The notes under the pieces were generated by a model. The model was not told the DNA's origin. It did no database searches and saw nothing but the letters and a program-made list of their open reading frames with translations. A stretch of 64,000 nt of DNA from VAZQ01 sp963816745 (GTDB taxonomy: Bacteria; Pseudomonadota; Alphaproteobacteria; Rhizobiales; Xanthobacteraceae). This document shows, in pieces, positions 17,801 to 32,800 of the stretch; the first letter of the stretch is position 1; each line of letters opens with the position of its first letter. The stretch spans positions 248,001-312,000 of the forward strand of contig CAWFLQ010000001.1 in assembly GCA_963816745.1 (NCBI GenBank), written 5' to 3'. Position numbers and translations under genes: made by a program.

Positions 17801-20800
17801 CGCCGGCGCCACGCTCACCTACTCGATCACCGGCGGCGCCGATGCCGCCAAGTTCACCATCAACGCCGACCACCGGCATGCTGTCGTTCGTGTCGGCGCC
17901 GGATGCCGAGCTCCCGACCGACGCCGGTGGCAACAATGTCTACGACGTCCAGGTGCAGATCTCCGACGGCACCAATACCGATACCCAGGACATCGCGGTC
18001 ACCGTCACCAACGTCAACGACAACGCCCCGGCCATTACGTCGAATGGCGGCGGCTCGACCGCATCGATCAACGTCGCGGAGAATGGCACGGCGGTAACCA
18101 CGGTCACCGCGTCAGATGCGGATGCCGGCGCCACGTTGACCTACTCGATCGTGGGCGGCGCCGACTCCGCCAAGTTCACCATCAATGCCACGACCGGCGT
18201 GCTGTCGTTCGTGTCCGCCCCTGATGCGGAGGCTCCCGACCGACGCCGGCGGCAACAACGTCTACGACGTGCAGGTGCAGGTCTCCGACGGCACCAACAC
18301 CGATACTCCAGGCGATCGCCGTCACCGTCACCGACGTCAACGACAATACCCCCGTCAATCACGTCCAACGGCGGCGGCGCCGCGGCTTCGATCAACGTCG
18401 CGGAGAACGGCACGGCCGTCACAACGATCGCGGCGTCCGACGCCGACGCCGGGGCCACGCTGACCTACAGCATCGTGGGCGGGGCGGATGCCGCCAAGTT
18501 CACGGTCAATGCGACAACCGGCGTGCTGTCCTTCGTCTCCGCGCCCGATGCGGAGGCCCCGACCGACGCCGGCGGCAATAACGTCTACGACGTGCAGGTG
18601 CAGGTCTCGGACGGCACCAACACCGACACCCAGGACATCGCCGTCACCGTCACCAACGTCAACGACAACGTCCCGATCATTTCGTCGAATGGCGGCGGCT
18701 CGACTGCATCGGTCAATGTCGCGGAGAACGGCACCGCCGTCACCACAGTCACGGCCACGGACGCCGACGCCGGCGCCACGCTGACCTACAGCATCGTGGG
18801 CGGCGCCGACGCTGCGAAGTTCACGGTCAATGCCACGACGGGCGTGCTGGCCTTCGTCTCCGCGCCGGACGCCGAGACCCCGACCGACGCCGGCGCCAAC
18901 AACGTCTACGACGTGCAGGTGCAGGTGTCGGATGGCACCAACGCCGACACCCAGGACGATCGCCGTCACCGTCACCAACGTCAACGACAATACCCCGGTC
19001 ATCACGTCGAACGGCGGCGCGGCCACGGCAGCCGTCAACGTCGCGGAGAACGGCACGTCCGTGACGACGGTCGTCGCCACCGATGCCGACGCCGGCGCGA
19101 CGCTGACCTATTCGATCACCGGCGGCGCCGACGCCGCCAAGTTCAGCATCAACGCGACGACCGGCGTGCTGTCGTTCGTGTCGGCGCCGGACGCGGAGAC
19201 GCCCACCGACGCCGGCGGCAACAACGTCTACGACGTCCAGGTGCAGGTCTCCGACGGCACCAACACCGACACCCAGGACATCGCCGTCACCGTCACCAAC
19301 GTCAACGACAACGTCCCCGTGATCACTTCGAACGGCGGCGGTGCGACCGCGTCGGTCAACGTGGCGGAGAACACGACGGCCGTCGACACGGTCACGGCGA
19401 CCGACGCCGATGCCGGCGCGACGCTGACCTACAGCATCGTGGGCGGCGCCGACGCCGCCAAGTTCACCATCAATGCCACGACCGGCGTGCTTGTCTTTCG
19501 TCTCCGCTCCGGACGCCGAGGCGCCGACCGACGCCGGCGGCAACAACGTCTACGACGTCCAGGTGCAGGTGTCCGACGGCACCAACACCGACACCCAGGA
19601 CATCGCGGTCACCGTCACCAACGTCAACGACAACACCCCCGTGATCACGTCGAACGGCGGCGGTACCACCGCGTCCGTCAACGTGCCGGAGGGCAGCACG
19701 GCGGTGACAACGGTCGTTGCGTCGGACGCCGATGCCGGCGCGACCCTGACCTATTCCATCGTGGGTGGCGCCGACGCCGCCCAGTTCACCATCAATGCCA
19801 CCACCGGCGTCCTGTCGTTCGTGTCCGCCCCCGATGCCGAGCTCCCGACCGACGCCGGCGCCGACAACGTCTACGACGTGCAGGTGCAGGTGTCGGACGG
19901 CACGAACACCGATACTCAGGATATCGCCGTCTCGGTCATCAACCTGAGCGACAATTCCCCCGTGATCACATCGAACGGGGGCGGGGCGACGGCATCGGTC
20001 AACGTCGCGGAGAACACGACTGCCGTCACCACGGTGACCGCGACCGACGCGGACGCCGGCGCGACGCTGACCTACAGCATCGTCGGCGGCGCCGACGCCG
20101 CCAAGTTCACGGTCAATGCCACGACGGGCGTCCTGTCCTTCGTCTCCGCGCCGGATGCCGAGGTCCCGACCGACGCCGGCGCCGACAACGTCTACGACGT
20201 CCAGGTGCAGGTGTCCGATGGCGGCCACACCGACACGCAGGACATCGCCGTCACCGTCACCGGCGTCAACGACAATACCCCGGCGATCACGTCGAACGGC
20301 GGCGGTGCCACCGCAGCCGTCAACGTCGCGGAGAACACGACGGCCGTCACGACGGTTGCGGCGACCGACGCGGACGCCGGCGCTGTCCTGACTTATTCTA
20401 TCACGGGCGGCGCCGACGCCGCCAAGTTCACCATCAATGCCACCACCGGCGTGCTGTCCTTCGTCTCCGCACCCGACGCCGAAATCCCGACCGATGCCGG
20501 CGCCAACAACGTCTACGACGTGCAGGTGCAGGTGTCCGACGGCACCAACACCGATACCCAGGACATCGCCGTCACCGTCACCAACGTCAACGACAATACG
20601 CCGGCCATCACGTCGAACGGCGGCGGCGCCACGGCCGCCGTGAACGTCGCGGAAAACACGACCGCCGTGACCACGGTCGACCGCCACCGACGCCGACGCC
20701 GGCGCGACGCTGACCTACAGCATCGTGGGCGGGGCGGATGCCGCCAAGTTCACGATCAACGCCACCACCGGCGTGCTGTCCTTCGTCTCTGCGCCCGACG

Positions 20801-23800
20801 CCGAGGTCCCGACCGATGCCGGCGGCAACAATGTCTACGACGTCCAGGTGCAGGTGTCGGACGGCACCAACACCGACACCCAGGACATCGCGGTCACCGT
20901 CACCAACGTCAACGACAATACCCCCGTGATCACGTCGAACGGGGGCGGCGCGAGCGCATCGGTCAACGCTGCCGAGAACAGCACGGCTGTCACGACGATC
21001 GCGGCGTCAGACGCCGACGCCGGCGCTGTCCTGACTTATTCCATCACCGGCGGGGCGGACGCGGCCAAGTTCACGATCAATGCCACGACCGGCGTGCTGT
21101 CCTTCGTCTCCGCGCCCGATGCCGAAGCCCCCACCGATGCCGGCGGCAACAACATCTACGACGTGCAGGTGCAGGTGTCCGACGGCACCAACACCGATAC
21201 CCAGGACATCGCCGTCACCGTCACCGACGTCAACGACAACACCCCCGTGATCACGTCGAACGGGGGTGGGGCGGCCGCATCGGTCAACGTCGCAGAGAAT
21301 ACCACGGCGGTCACCACCGTGACCGCGACTGACGCCGACGCCGGCGCCACGCTGACCTACTCGATCGTGGGCGGCGCCGACGCCGCGAAGTTCACGGTCA
21401 ATGCCACGACGGGCGTCTTGTCGTTCGTCTCGGCGCCGGATGCCGAAGTCCCCACTGATGCCGGCGGCAACAATGTCTACGACGTGCAGGTGCAGGTGTC
21501 CGACGGGACCAACACCGACACCCAGGACATCGCGGTCACCGTCACCAACGTCAACGACAATACCCCGGTCATCACCTCGAATGGTGGCGCGGCCACCGCA
21601 TCCGTCAACGTCGCGGAGAATACGACGGCAGTCACCACCGTCACCGCGACTGACGCCGATGCCGGCGCGACGCTCACCTACAGCATCGTGGGCGGCGCGG
21701 ACGCCGCCAAGTTCACGGTCAATGCCACGACAGGTGTCCTGTCGTTCGTGTCGGCGCCCGATGCCGAGGCCCCGACCGACGCCGGCGGCAACAATGTCTA
21801 CGACGTCCAGGTGCAGGTGTCGGACGGCACCAATACCGACACCCAGGACATCGCCGTCACCGTCACCAACGTCAACGACAATACACCCGTGATCACCTCC
21901 AACGGGGCCGGTTCGACCGCATCGATCAACGTCGCGGAGAATGGCACCGCCGTCACGACCGTCACCGCGACCGACGCCGATGCCGGGGCGACGCTGACCT
22001 ACAGCATCGTGGGTGGCGCCGATGCCGCCAAGTTCGCCATCAATGCGACCACTGGCTTGTTGTCGTTCGTCTCGGCGCCGGACGCCGAGGCTCCGACCGA
22101 CGCCGGCGGCAACAATGTCTACGACGTGCAGGTGCAGGTGTCGGACGGCACCAATACCGACATCCAGGACATCGCCGTCACCGTCACCAACGTCAACGAC
22201 AATGCCCCCGCAATCACGTCCAACGGCGGCGCGGCCACGGCGTCCGTCAACGTGGCGGAAAACACGACGGCCGTCACCACGGTGACGGCGACCGACGCCG
22301 ACGCCGGGGCGACGCTGACCTATTCCATCACCGGCGGCGCCGACGCAGCGAAGTTCACGATCAACGCGGCGACCGGCGTGCTGGCTTTCATCTCCGCCCC
22401 GGACGCGGAGACACCGACCGACGTCGGCGGCAACAACGTCTATGACGTCCAGGTGCAGGTGTCCGACGGCACCAACACCGACACCCAGGACATCGCGGTC
22501 ACTGTCACCAACGTCAACGACAATACCCCGGTCATCACCTCGAATGGCGGCGGAGCGACCGCGGCGGTCAATGTCGCCGAGAACGGCACGACGGTGACGA
22601 CGGTCACTGCATCGGACGCTGACGCCGGCGCGACGCTGACCTACTCGATCGTGGGCGGCGCCGACGCTGCCAAGTTCACGGTCAATGCCACGACAGGGGT
22701 CCTGTCGTTCATCTCGGCGCCGGACGCCGAGGTCCCCACCGACGCCGGCGGCAATAACGTCTACGACGTGCAGGTGCAGGTGTCCGACGGCACCAACACC
22801 GACACCCAGGACATCGCCGTCACCGTCACCAACGTCAACGACAATGCGCCGGTGATCAGCTCGAACGGCGGCGGGGCGACCGCATCGGTCAACGTTGCGG
22901 AGAACGGCACCGCCGTCACGACCGTCACAGCGTCAGATGCCGATGCCGGGGCGACGCTGACCTACAGCATCGTGGGTGGGTCGGACGCCGCCAAATTCAC
23001 GATCAACGCCACGACCGGCGTGCTGTCGTTCGTCTCGGCGCCGGACGCCGAAATCCCGACCGATGCCGGCGGCAACAACATCTACGACGTGCAGGTGCAG
23101 GTCTCCGACGGCACCAATACGGATGTTCAGGACATCGCCGTCACCGTCACCAACGTCAACGACAATGCGCCCGTCATCAGCTCCAACGGCGGTGGCGCCA
23201 CGGCGTCGATCAACGTGGCGGAGAACGGCACGACGGTGACGACGGTGACTGCATCGGACGCCGATGCCGGCGCCACGCTGACCTACAGCATCGTCGGCGG
23301 CGCCGATGCGGCCAAGTTCACAGTCAACGCGACGACCGGCGTGCTGTCCTTCGTGTCGGCGCCCGACGCCGAGGTGCCGACCGATACCGGCGGCAACAAT
23401 GTCTACGATGTCCAGATGCAGGTGTCGGATGGCACCAACACGGATATCCAGGACATCGCCGTCACCGTCACCAACGTCAATGACAACACCCCCGTCATCA
23501 CCTCGAACGGTGGCGGAGCAACGGCGGCCGTCAACGTCGCCGAGAACACGACCGCCGTCACCACGGTGACCGCGACCGACGCGGACGCCGGCGCGACTCT
23601 GACCTACAGCATCGTGGGTGGCGCCGATGCGGCCAAGTTCACGATCAACGCGACCACTGGCGTGCTGTCCTTCGTCTCGGCGCCCGACTCCGAGATCCCG
23701 ACCGACGCCGGCGGCAACAACGTCTACGACGTGCAGGTGCAGGTCTCGGATGGCACCAACACGGATACGCAGGACATTGCGGTCACCGTCACCAATGTCA

Positions 23801-26800
23801 ACGACAATGCGCCCGTGGTCAGCTCGAACGGCGGCGGCGCGACGGCTTCGGTCAACGTCGCGGAGAATTCCACCGCCGTGACCACTGTCACGGCGACCGA
23901 CGCGGACGCCGGCGCCACGTTGACCTACAGCATCGTGGGCGGGGCGGACGCGGCGAAGTTCACGATCAATGCCACGACCGGCGTGCTGGCTTTCGTCTCC
24001 GCTCCGGACGCCGAGGCCCCGACCGACGCCGGCGGCAACAACGTCTACGACGTGCAGGTCGAGGTGTCCGACGGCACCAATACCGACACCCAGGACATCG
24101 CCGTCACCGTCACCAACGTCAACGACAATACCCCGGTCATCACCTCGAACGGCGGCGGCGCCACGGCGGCCGTCAACGTCGCCGAGAACACGACGGCCGT
24201 CACCACGGTGACCGCGACCGACGCCGACGCCGGCGCGACGCTGACCTACACCATCGTCGGCGGCGCCGACGCCGCCAAGTTCACGATCAACGCGACCACC
24301 GGCGTGCTGACCTTCGTCGTCGGCGCCCGACTTCGAGGTGCCGACCGATGCCGGCGGCAACAACGTCTACGACGTCAGGTGCAGGTCTCCGACGGCACCC
24401 ACACCGACACCCAGGCCATCGCCGTCACCGTCACCAACGTCAACGACAACGCCCCGGTCATCACGTCGAATGGCGGCGGCGCCACCGCCGCCGTCAACGT
24501 CGCCGAGAACAGCGACCGCCGTGACGACGGTGACCGCGACCGACGCCGATGCCGGCGCCACGCTGACCTACACCATCATCGGCGGCGCCGACGCCGCCAA
24601 GTTCACGATCAATGCCACGACCGGCGTGCTGTCGCTTCGTCTCGGCGCCGGACTTCGAGACGCCGACCGACGCCGGCGGCAACAACGTCTACGACGTGCA
24701 GGTGCAGGTCTCCGACGGCACCCACACCGACACCCAGGCCATCGCCGTCACCGTCACCAACGTCAACGACAACACCCCGGTCATCACCTCGAACGGCGGC
24801 GGCGCGACGGCGTCGGTCAACGTCGCCGAGAACAGGCACGGCCGTGACGACGGTCACGGCGACCGACGCCGATGCCGGCGCGACGCTGACCTACACCATC
24901 GTCGGCGGGGCGGACGCCGCCAAGTTCACGATCAACGCCACGACCGGCGTGCTGGCTTCGTCTCCGCGCCCGACTTCGGAAGCGCCGACCGACGCCGGCG
25001 GCAACAACGTCTACGACGTGCAGGTGCAGGTCTCCGACGGCACCAGCACCGATACCCAGGACATCGCCGTCACGGTCACCAACGTCAACGACAAGCGCCC
25101 GGTCATCACCTCGAACGGCGGCGGCGCCACGGCGCGGTCAACGTCGCGGAGAACAGCACGGCCGTGACGACGGTCACGGCGACCGACGCCGATGCCGGCG
25201 CGACGCTGACCTACACCATCGTCGGCGGCGCGGACGCCGCCAAGTTCACCATCAACGCCACGACCGGCGTGCTGACCTTCGTCTCGGCCCCCGATTTCGA
25301 AGTCGCCGACCGACGCCGGCGCCAACAACGTCTACGACGTGCAGGTGCAGGTGTCCGACGGCACCCACACCGACACCCAGGCCATCGCCGTCACCGTCAC
25401 CAACGTCAACGACAATACCCCGGTCATCACCTCCAACGGCGGCGGCGCGACGGCCGCGGTCAACGTGGCCGAGAACAGCACCGCGGTGACCACGGTGACC
25501 GCGACCGACGCCGATGCCGGCGCGACGCTGACCTACACCATCATCGGCGGCGCCGACGCCGCCAAGTTCACGATCAATGCCACGACCGGCGTGCTGACCT
25601 TCGTCTCCGCGCCGGACTTCGAGGCGCCGACCGACGCCGGCGGCAACAACGTCTACGACGTCACGTGCAGGTCTCCGACGGCACCAACACCGACACCCAG
25701 GACATCGCGGTCACCGTCACCAACGTCAACGACAACACCCCGGTCATCACCTCGAACGGCGGCGGCGCGACGGCGTCGGTCAACGTGGCCGAGAACACGA
25801 CCGCCGTGACGACGGTCACGGCGACCGACGCCGACGCCGGCGCCACGCTGACCTACACCATCGTCGGCGGCGCCGACGCCGCCAAGTTCACCATCAACGC
25901 CACGACCGGCGTGCTGACCTTCGTCTCCGCGCCGGACTTCGAGGCCCCGACCGACGCCGGCGGCAACAACGTCTACGACGTGCAGGTGCAGGTCTCCGAC
26001 GGCACCAACACCGACACCCAGGCCATCGCGGTCACGGTCACCAACGTCAACGACAACAGCCCCGGTCATCACGCTCGAACGGCGGCGGCGCGACGGCCTC
26101 GGTCAACGTCGCCGAGAACACGCACGGCCGTGACGACGGTGACGGCGACCGACGCCGACGCCGGCGCGACGCTGACCTACACCATCGTCGGCGGCGCCGA
26201 CGCCGCCAAGTTCACCATCAATGCCACGACCGGCGTGCTGACCTTCGTCTCGGCGCCGGACTTCGAGGCGCCCGACCGACGCCGGCGGCAACAATGTCTA
26301 CGACGTGCAGGTGCAGGTCTCCGACGGCACCAACACCGACACCCAGGCCATCGCGGTCACCGTCACCAACGTCAACGACAACACCCCGGTCGATCACCTC
26401 GAACGGCGGCGGCGCCACGGCGGCGGTCAACGTGGCGGAGAACGCGCACGGCGGTGACGACGGTCACGGCGACCGACGCCGATGCCGGCGCGACGCTGAC
26501 CTACACGATCGTCGGCGGCGCCGATGCCGCCAAGTTCACGATCAATGCCACGACCGGCGTGCTGACCTTCGTCTCGGCGCCGGACTTCGAGGCGCCGACC
26601 GACGCCGGCGGCAACAATGTCTACGACGTGCAGGTGCAGGTCTCCGACGGCACCAACACCGACACCCAGGACATCGCCGTCACCGTCACCAACGTCAACG
26701 ACAATACCCCGGTCGATCACCTCGAACGGCGGCGGGCCGACCGCATCGGTCAACGTCGCGGAGAACACGACGGCCGTGACCACGGTGACCGCGACCGACG

Positions 26801-29800
26801 CCGACGCCGGTGCGACGCTGACCTACACGCATCGTGGGCGGCGCCGATGCCGCCAAGTTCACGATCAATGCCACGACCGGCGTGCTGACCTTCGTCTCGG
26901 CCCCCGACTCCGAGATCCCGACCGATGCCGGCGGCAACAATATCTACGACGTCCAGGTGCAGGTCTCCGACGGCACCAACACCGATACCCAGGACATCGC
27001 CGTCACCGTCACCAACGTCAACGACAACAATCCCGTGATCACCTCGAACGGGGGCGCTGCGACGGCTTCGGTCAACGTGGCGGAGAACACGACCGCGGTG
27101 ACGACTGTCACGGCTTCAGATGCGGACGCCGGTGCGACGCAGACCTACAGCATCGTGGGCGGCGCCGACGCCGCCATGTTCACCATCAACGCCACGACCG
27201 GTGTGCTGTCCTTCGTCTCCGCGCCCGATGCCGAGGCCCCCACGGACGCCGGCGGCAACAACATCTATGACGTCCAGGTGCAGGTGTCGGACGGCACCAA
27301 TACCGATACCCAGGACATCGCGGTCACCGTCACCAACGTCAACGACAACACCCCCGTCATCACCTCGAACGGCGGCGCGGCGACGGCATCGGTCAACGTC
27401 GCGGAAAATGCCACGGCCGTCACGACGGTCACGGCGACCGACGCCGACGCCGGTGCCACGCTGACCTACAGCATCGTGGGCGGGGCAGACGCCGCCAAGT
27501 TCACGGTCAACGCGACCACCGGCGTGCTCAGCTTCGTGTCCGCGCCCGACTTCGAGGCCCCGACCGATGCCGGCGGCAACAACGTCTACGACGTGCAGGT
27601 GCAGGTGTCCGACGGTACCAACACGGACACCCAGGATATCGCGGTCACTGTCACGGGCGTCAACGACAATGCCCCCGTGATCAGCTCGAACGGTGGCGGA
27701 GCGACGGCGTCGGTCAACGTCGCGGAGAACACGACCGCGGTAACCACCGTCACCGCGACCGACGCGGACGCCGGGGCGACGCAGACCTACACCATCGTGG
27801 GCGGCGCCGATGCCGCCAAGTTCACGATCAATGCCTCGACCGGTGTGCTGGCCTTCGTCTCGGCCCCTGACGCCGAGGTCCCGACCGATGCCGGCGGCAA
27901 CAATGTCTACGACGTCCAGGTGCAGGTCTCCGACGGCACCAATACCGACACCCAGGACATCGCCGTCACCGTCACCAACGTCAACGACAACACCCCGGTC
28001 ATCACGTCGAACGGCGGCGGCGCAACGGCTTCGGTCAACGTCGCGGAAAATGCCACGGCCGTTACCACGGTCGCCGCCACGGACGCCGACGCCGGCGCCA
28101 CGCTGACCTACAGCATCGTGGGCGGGGCAGACGCCGCCAAGTTCACGGTCAACGCGACCACCGGCGCGCTCAGCTTCGTGTCCGCGCCCGATTTCGAGAC
28201 CCCGACCGACGCCGGCGGCAACAATGTCTACGACGTCCAGGTGCAGGTGTCGGACGGCACCAACACCGACACCCAGGACATCGCCGTCACCGTCACCAGC
28301 GTCAACGACAATACCCCTGTCATCACCTCGAACGGGGGCGCTGCGACCGCGTCGGTCAACGTGGCGGAGAACACGACTGCCGTCACCACGGTCACGGCGA
28401 CGGACGCCGATGCCGGCGCGACGCTGACCTACAGCATCGTGGGCGGCGCCGATGCCGCCAAATTCACGATCAATTCCTCGACCGGCGTGCTGGAGTTCGT
28501 CTCCGCCCCGGATGCCGAAACCCCGACCGACGCCGGCGGCAACAATGTCTACGACGTGCAGGTGCAGGTGTCCGACGGCACCAACACCGACACCCAGGAC
28601 ATCGCTGTCACCGTCACCAACGTCAACGACAACACCCCTGTCATCACCTCGAACGGCGGCGGCGCGACTGCATCGGTCAACGTGGCGGAGAACTCGACCG
28701 CGGTCACCACGGTCACGGCGACGGACGCCGACGCCGGCGCGACGCTGACCTACAGCATCGTGGGCGGTGCCGACGCCGCCAAGTTCACGATCAATTCCTC
28801 GACCGGCGCGCTGGAGTTCGTCTCCGCCCCGGATGCCGAGACGCCGACCGACGCCGGCGGCAACAACGTCTACGACGTGCAGGTGCAGGTCTCCGACGGC
28901 ACCAACACCGATACCCAGGACATCGCCGTCACCGTCACCAACGTCAACGACAATACCCCGGTGATCACCTCGAACGGCGGTGCTGCCACGGCGTCGGTCA
29001 ACGTTGCGGAGAACGGCACGGCCGTCACGACAGTCACGGCCACGGACGCCGATGCCGGCGCGACGCTGACCTACACCATCGTCGGCGGCGCCGATGCCGC
29101 CAAGTTCACGATCAATTCCTCGACCGGCGAGCTCACCTTCGTCTCGGCGCCGGACGCCGAGACCCCGACCGATGCCGGCGGCAACAACGTCTACGACGTC
29201 CAGGTGCAGGTGTCCGATGGCACCAATACCGACACGCAGGACATCGCCGTCACCGTCACCAACGTCAACGACAATACGCCGGTCATCACGTCGAACGGCG
29301 GCGGCTCGAGCGCGTCGGTCAACGTTGCGGAGAACTCGACCGCTGTCACCACGGTCACGGCCACCGACGCCGATGCCGGGGCGACGCTGACCTACAGCAT
29401 CGTGGGCGGCGCCGACGCGGCCAAGTTCGCCATCAATTCCTCCACCGGCGAGGTCACCTTCTTGTCCGCGCCCGACTTCGAAGCCCCGACCGACGCCGGC
29501 GGCAACAACGTCTACGACGTGCAGGTGCAGGTCTCCGACGGCACCAACACCGACACCCAGAACGTCGCCGTCACCGTCACCAACGTCTCCGGCTCCTACA
29601 CGGGAACGGCCGGTGCCGACACGCTCACGGGGTCGTCCGAGGAAGATACGATCGCCGGCCTCGGCGGCGACGATACGCTCACCGGTGGCGCGGGCGCCGA
29701 CACCAGCACCGGCGGCGCCGGGGCCGACGTCTTCGTCATCGGCGCGGTCTCGGATCTGGCCGCCGGCGAGACCATCGACGGCACCGCGGAGGCCGGGACG

Positions 29801-32800
29801 ATCGACACGCTGCGGCTCGATGCTGCCGGCACTTACAACCTCTCCACCTTCAGCACGATCACCAACATCGACGCGATCGCGCTCAATGTGAATGCCGCGG
29901 GCTTCAACCTGACGTTGGCGGACAGCCAGGTATCGACCGCCGACGCCAATGGCGACAGCACCCAGAACGACCTCCAGATCAGCGCCGCGGTGGCGATGAC
30001 CAACGGTGTCACGATCGACGCGTCGGGCCTCACCGGCAGCAACCGCATCACTGTCGTCGGCAGCAATCTCGGCGGCGCCGACACCATCACCGGCGGCGCC
30101 GGCGCGGACACCATCGACGGCGGCGCGGGTATCGACAGCATCACCGGTGGTGCCGGTGCCGACGTGATCACCGGCGGGACGGGCGCGGACGTGCTGACCG
30201 GCGGCACCGGCGCCGACACCTTCGTCATCGGCGCGGTCGCGGAGCTCGCTGCCGGCGAGACCATCGACGGCACCTCGGAAGCCGGCACGATCGACACCTT
30301 GCGACTCGACGCCGCCGGCACCTTCGATTTCTCGACCTTCAGCACCATCAGCAATATCGACGCCATCGTTTTCAACGTGAACGCCGCCGGCTTCAACGTG
30401 ACCGTGGCCGACAGCCAGGTTTCGACCGCCGACGCCAACGGCGACGGCACGAAGAACGATCTTCGGTTCAGCGCCGCAGTCGCGATGACGAATGGCGTGA
30501 CGATCAACGCGTCCGGCCTCACCGGCCTCAACCGCATCGCGGTGGTCGGCGCCAATCTCGTCGGCGCCGACATCATCATCGGCGGCGCGGCGGCGGACAC
30601 GATCGACGCCGGCGCCGGCGCCGACACGATCACCGGCGGAGCGGGCGCGGATGTCATGACCGGCGGCACCGGGGCCGACACCTTCGTGATCGGCGCGGCC
30701 GCCGACCTTGCCGCCGGCGAGACCATCAACGGGACCGCCGAAGCGGGCACCATCGACATCCTGCGGCTGGACGCGGCCGGCACCTATAACCTGTCCGGCT
30801 TCACCACCATCACCAACATCGACGCGATCGCGTTCAACGCGAATGCCGCGGGCTTCAACCTGACGGTGGCGGACAGCCAGGTGTCGACCGCCGATGCCAA
30901 CGGCGACGGCACTCAGAATGATCTCCAGATCGGTGCGTCGGTGGCGATGACCAACGGCGTCACGATCAATGCGTCCGGTCTCACCGGGCTCAATCGCATC
31001 ACAGTGATCGGCACCAACCTGGGCGGCGCGGATACCATCACCGGCGGCGCGGGTGCCGACACGATCGATGGCGGCGCCGGCAGCGATACGATCACGGGCG
31101 GAGCCGGTGTGGACGTCCTGACCGGCGGCACCGGGGCGGACACCTTCATCATCGGCACGGCCTCGGACCTCGCGGCGGGCGAGACCATCAACGGCACCGC
31201 GGAAGCCGCAACGATCGATACCCTGCAGCTCGACGGTGCCGGCACCTACAACCTGTCCAGCTTCACCACCATCACCAACATCGACGCCATCACGTTCAAC
31301 GTGAATGCCGCGGGCTTCAACCTGACCGTGGCGGACAGCCAGGTGTCGACCGCCGACGCCAACGGCGATGGCACGCAGAACGACCTGCAGATCGGTGCGT
31401 CGGTGGCGATGACCAACGCGGTGACGATCAACGCGTCGGGCCTGACCGGCACCAACCGCATCAGTGTGGTCGGCACCAACCTGGGCGGCTCCGACACCAT
31501 CACCGGCGGCGCCGGCGCCGACACGATCAATGGCGGCGCGGGCGCCGATATCATCACCGGCGGAGCCGGCGTGGATATCCTGACGGGCGGCACCGGGGCC
31601 GACACCTTCGTGATCGGCGTCCTCTCGGACCTCGCCGCCGGCGAGACGATCAACGGCACGTCGGAAGCCGGCACCACCGACACGCTGCGGCTCGACGCCG
31701 CCGGCACCTACAACCTCTCGACGTTCAGCACGATCACCAACATCGATGCCATCGCGCTCAACGTGAACGCTGCCGGCTTCGACCTGACCGTGGCCGACAG
31801 CCAGGTGTTCGACCGCCGACGCCAACGGCGACGGCACCCAGAACGACCTCCAGATCAGCGCGTCGGTGGCGATGACCAACGCGGTGACGATCAATGCGTC
31901 GGGCCTGACCGGCACCAACCGCATCAACGTGGTCGGCACCAACCTGGGCGGCGCCGACATCATCACCGGCGGCGCCGGCGTCGATACCATCGATGCCGGT
32001 GCGGGCGCCGACACGATCACCGGCGGGGCTGGCGCAGACGTTCTGACCGGCGGGACCGGGGCCGACACGTTCGTCGTCGGTACGGTCGCGCATCTTGCCG
32101 CCGGCGAGACCATCAACGGCACGGCGGAGGCCGGCACGATCGATACGCTGCGGCTCGACGCCGCCGGGACCTACAACCTGTCCACGTTCTCAACCATCAC
32201 CAATATCGATGCCATCGCACTCAATGTGAACGCCGCCGGCTTCAACCTGACGGTGGCGGACAGCCAGGTGTCCACCGCCGACGCCAACGGCGACGGCACC
32301 CAGAACGACCTCCAGATCAGCGCGTCGGTGGCGATGACCAACGCGGTGACGATCAACGCGTCGGGCCTCACCGGCACCAACCGCATCACCGTCGTCGGCA
32401 CCAATCTCGGCGGCGCCGACAGCATCACCGGCGGCGCGGGCGCTGACACCATCGACGGCGGGGCAGGCATCGACACCATCACCGGTGGCGCCGGCGCCGA
32501 CGTCGATCACCGGCGGGACCGCCGCGGACGTCCTGACCGGCGGGACCGGCGCCGACACATTCGTGATCGGCGCGGTCGCGGAGCTGGCCGCCGGCGAGAC
32601 CATCAACGGCACCACAGAAGCCGGCACGATCGACACGCTGCGGCTCGACGCCGCCGGCACCTATAACCTGTCTGGCTTCACCACGATCACCAATATCGAC
32701 GCCATCGCGCTCAATGTGAACGCCGCGGGCTTCAACCTGACCGTGGTGGACAGCCAGGTGTCGACCGCGGACGCCAACGGCGACGGCACCCAGAATGATC

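Noticed and set aside
15458..29590. CRISPR-like regular spacing
   Set aside because: The period is 321 bp, coding and without unique spacers; it is a protein repeat array.
27116..32137. 1,673-codon open frame on the minus strand under the adhesin
   Set aside because: It is an antisense reflection of the repetitive, stop-poor adhesin codons and has no family resemblance.
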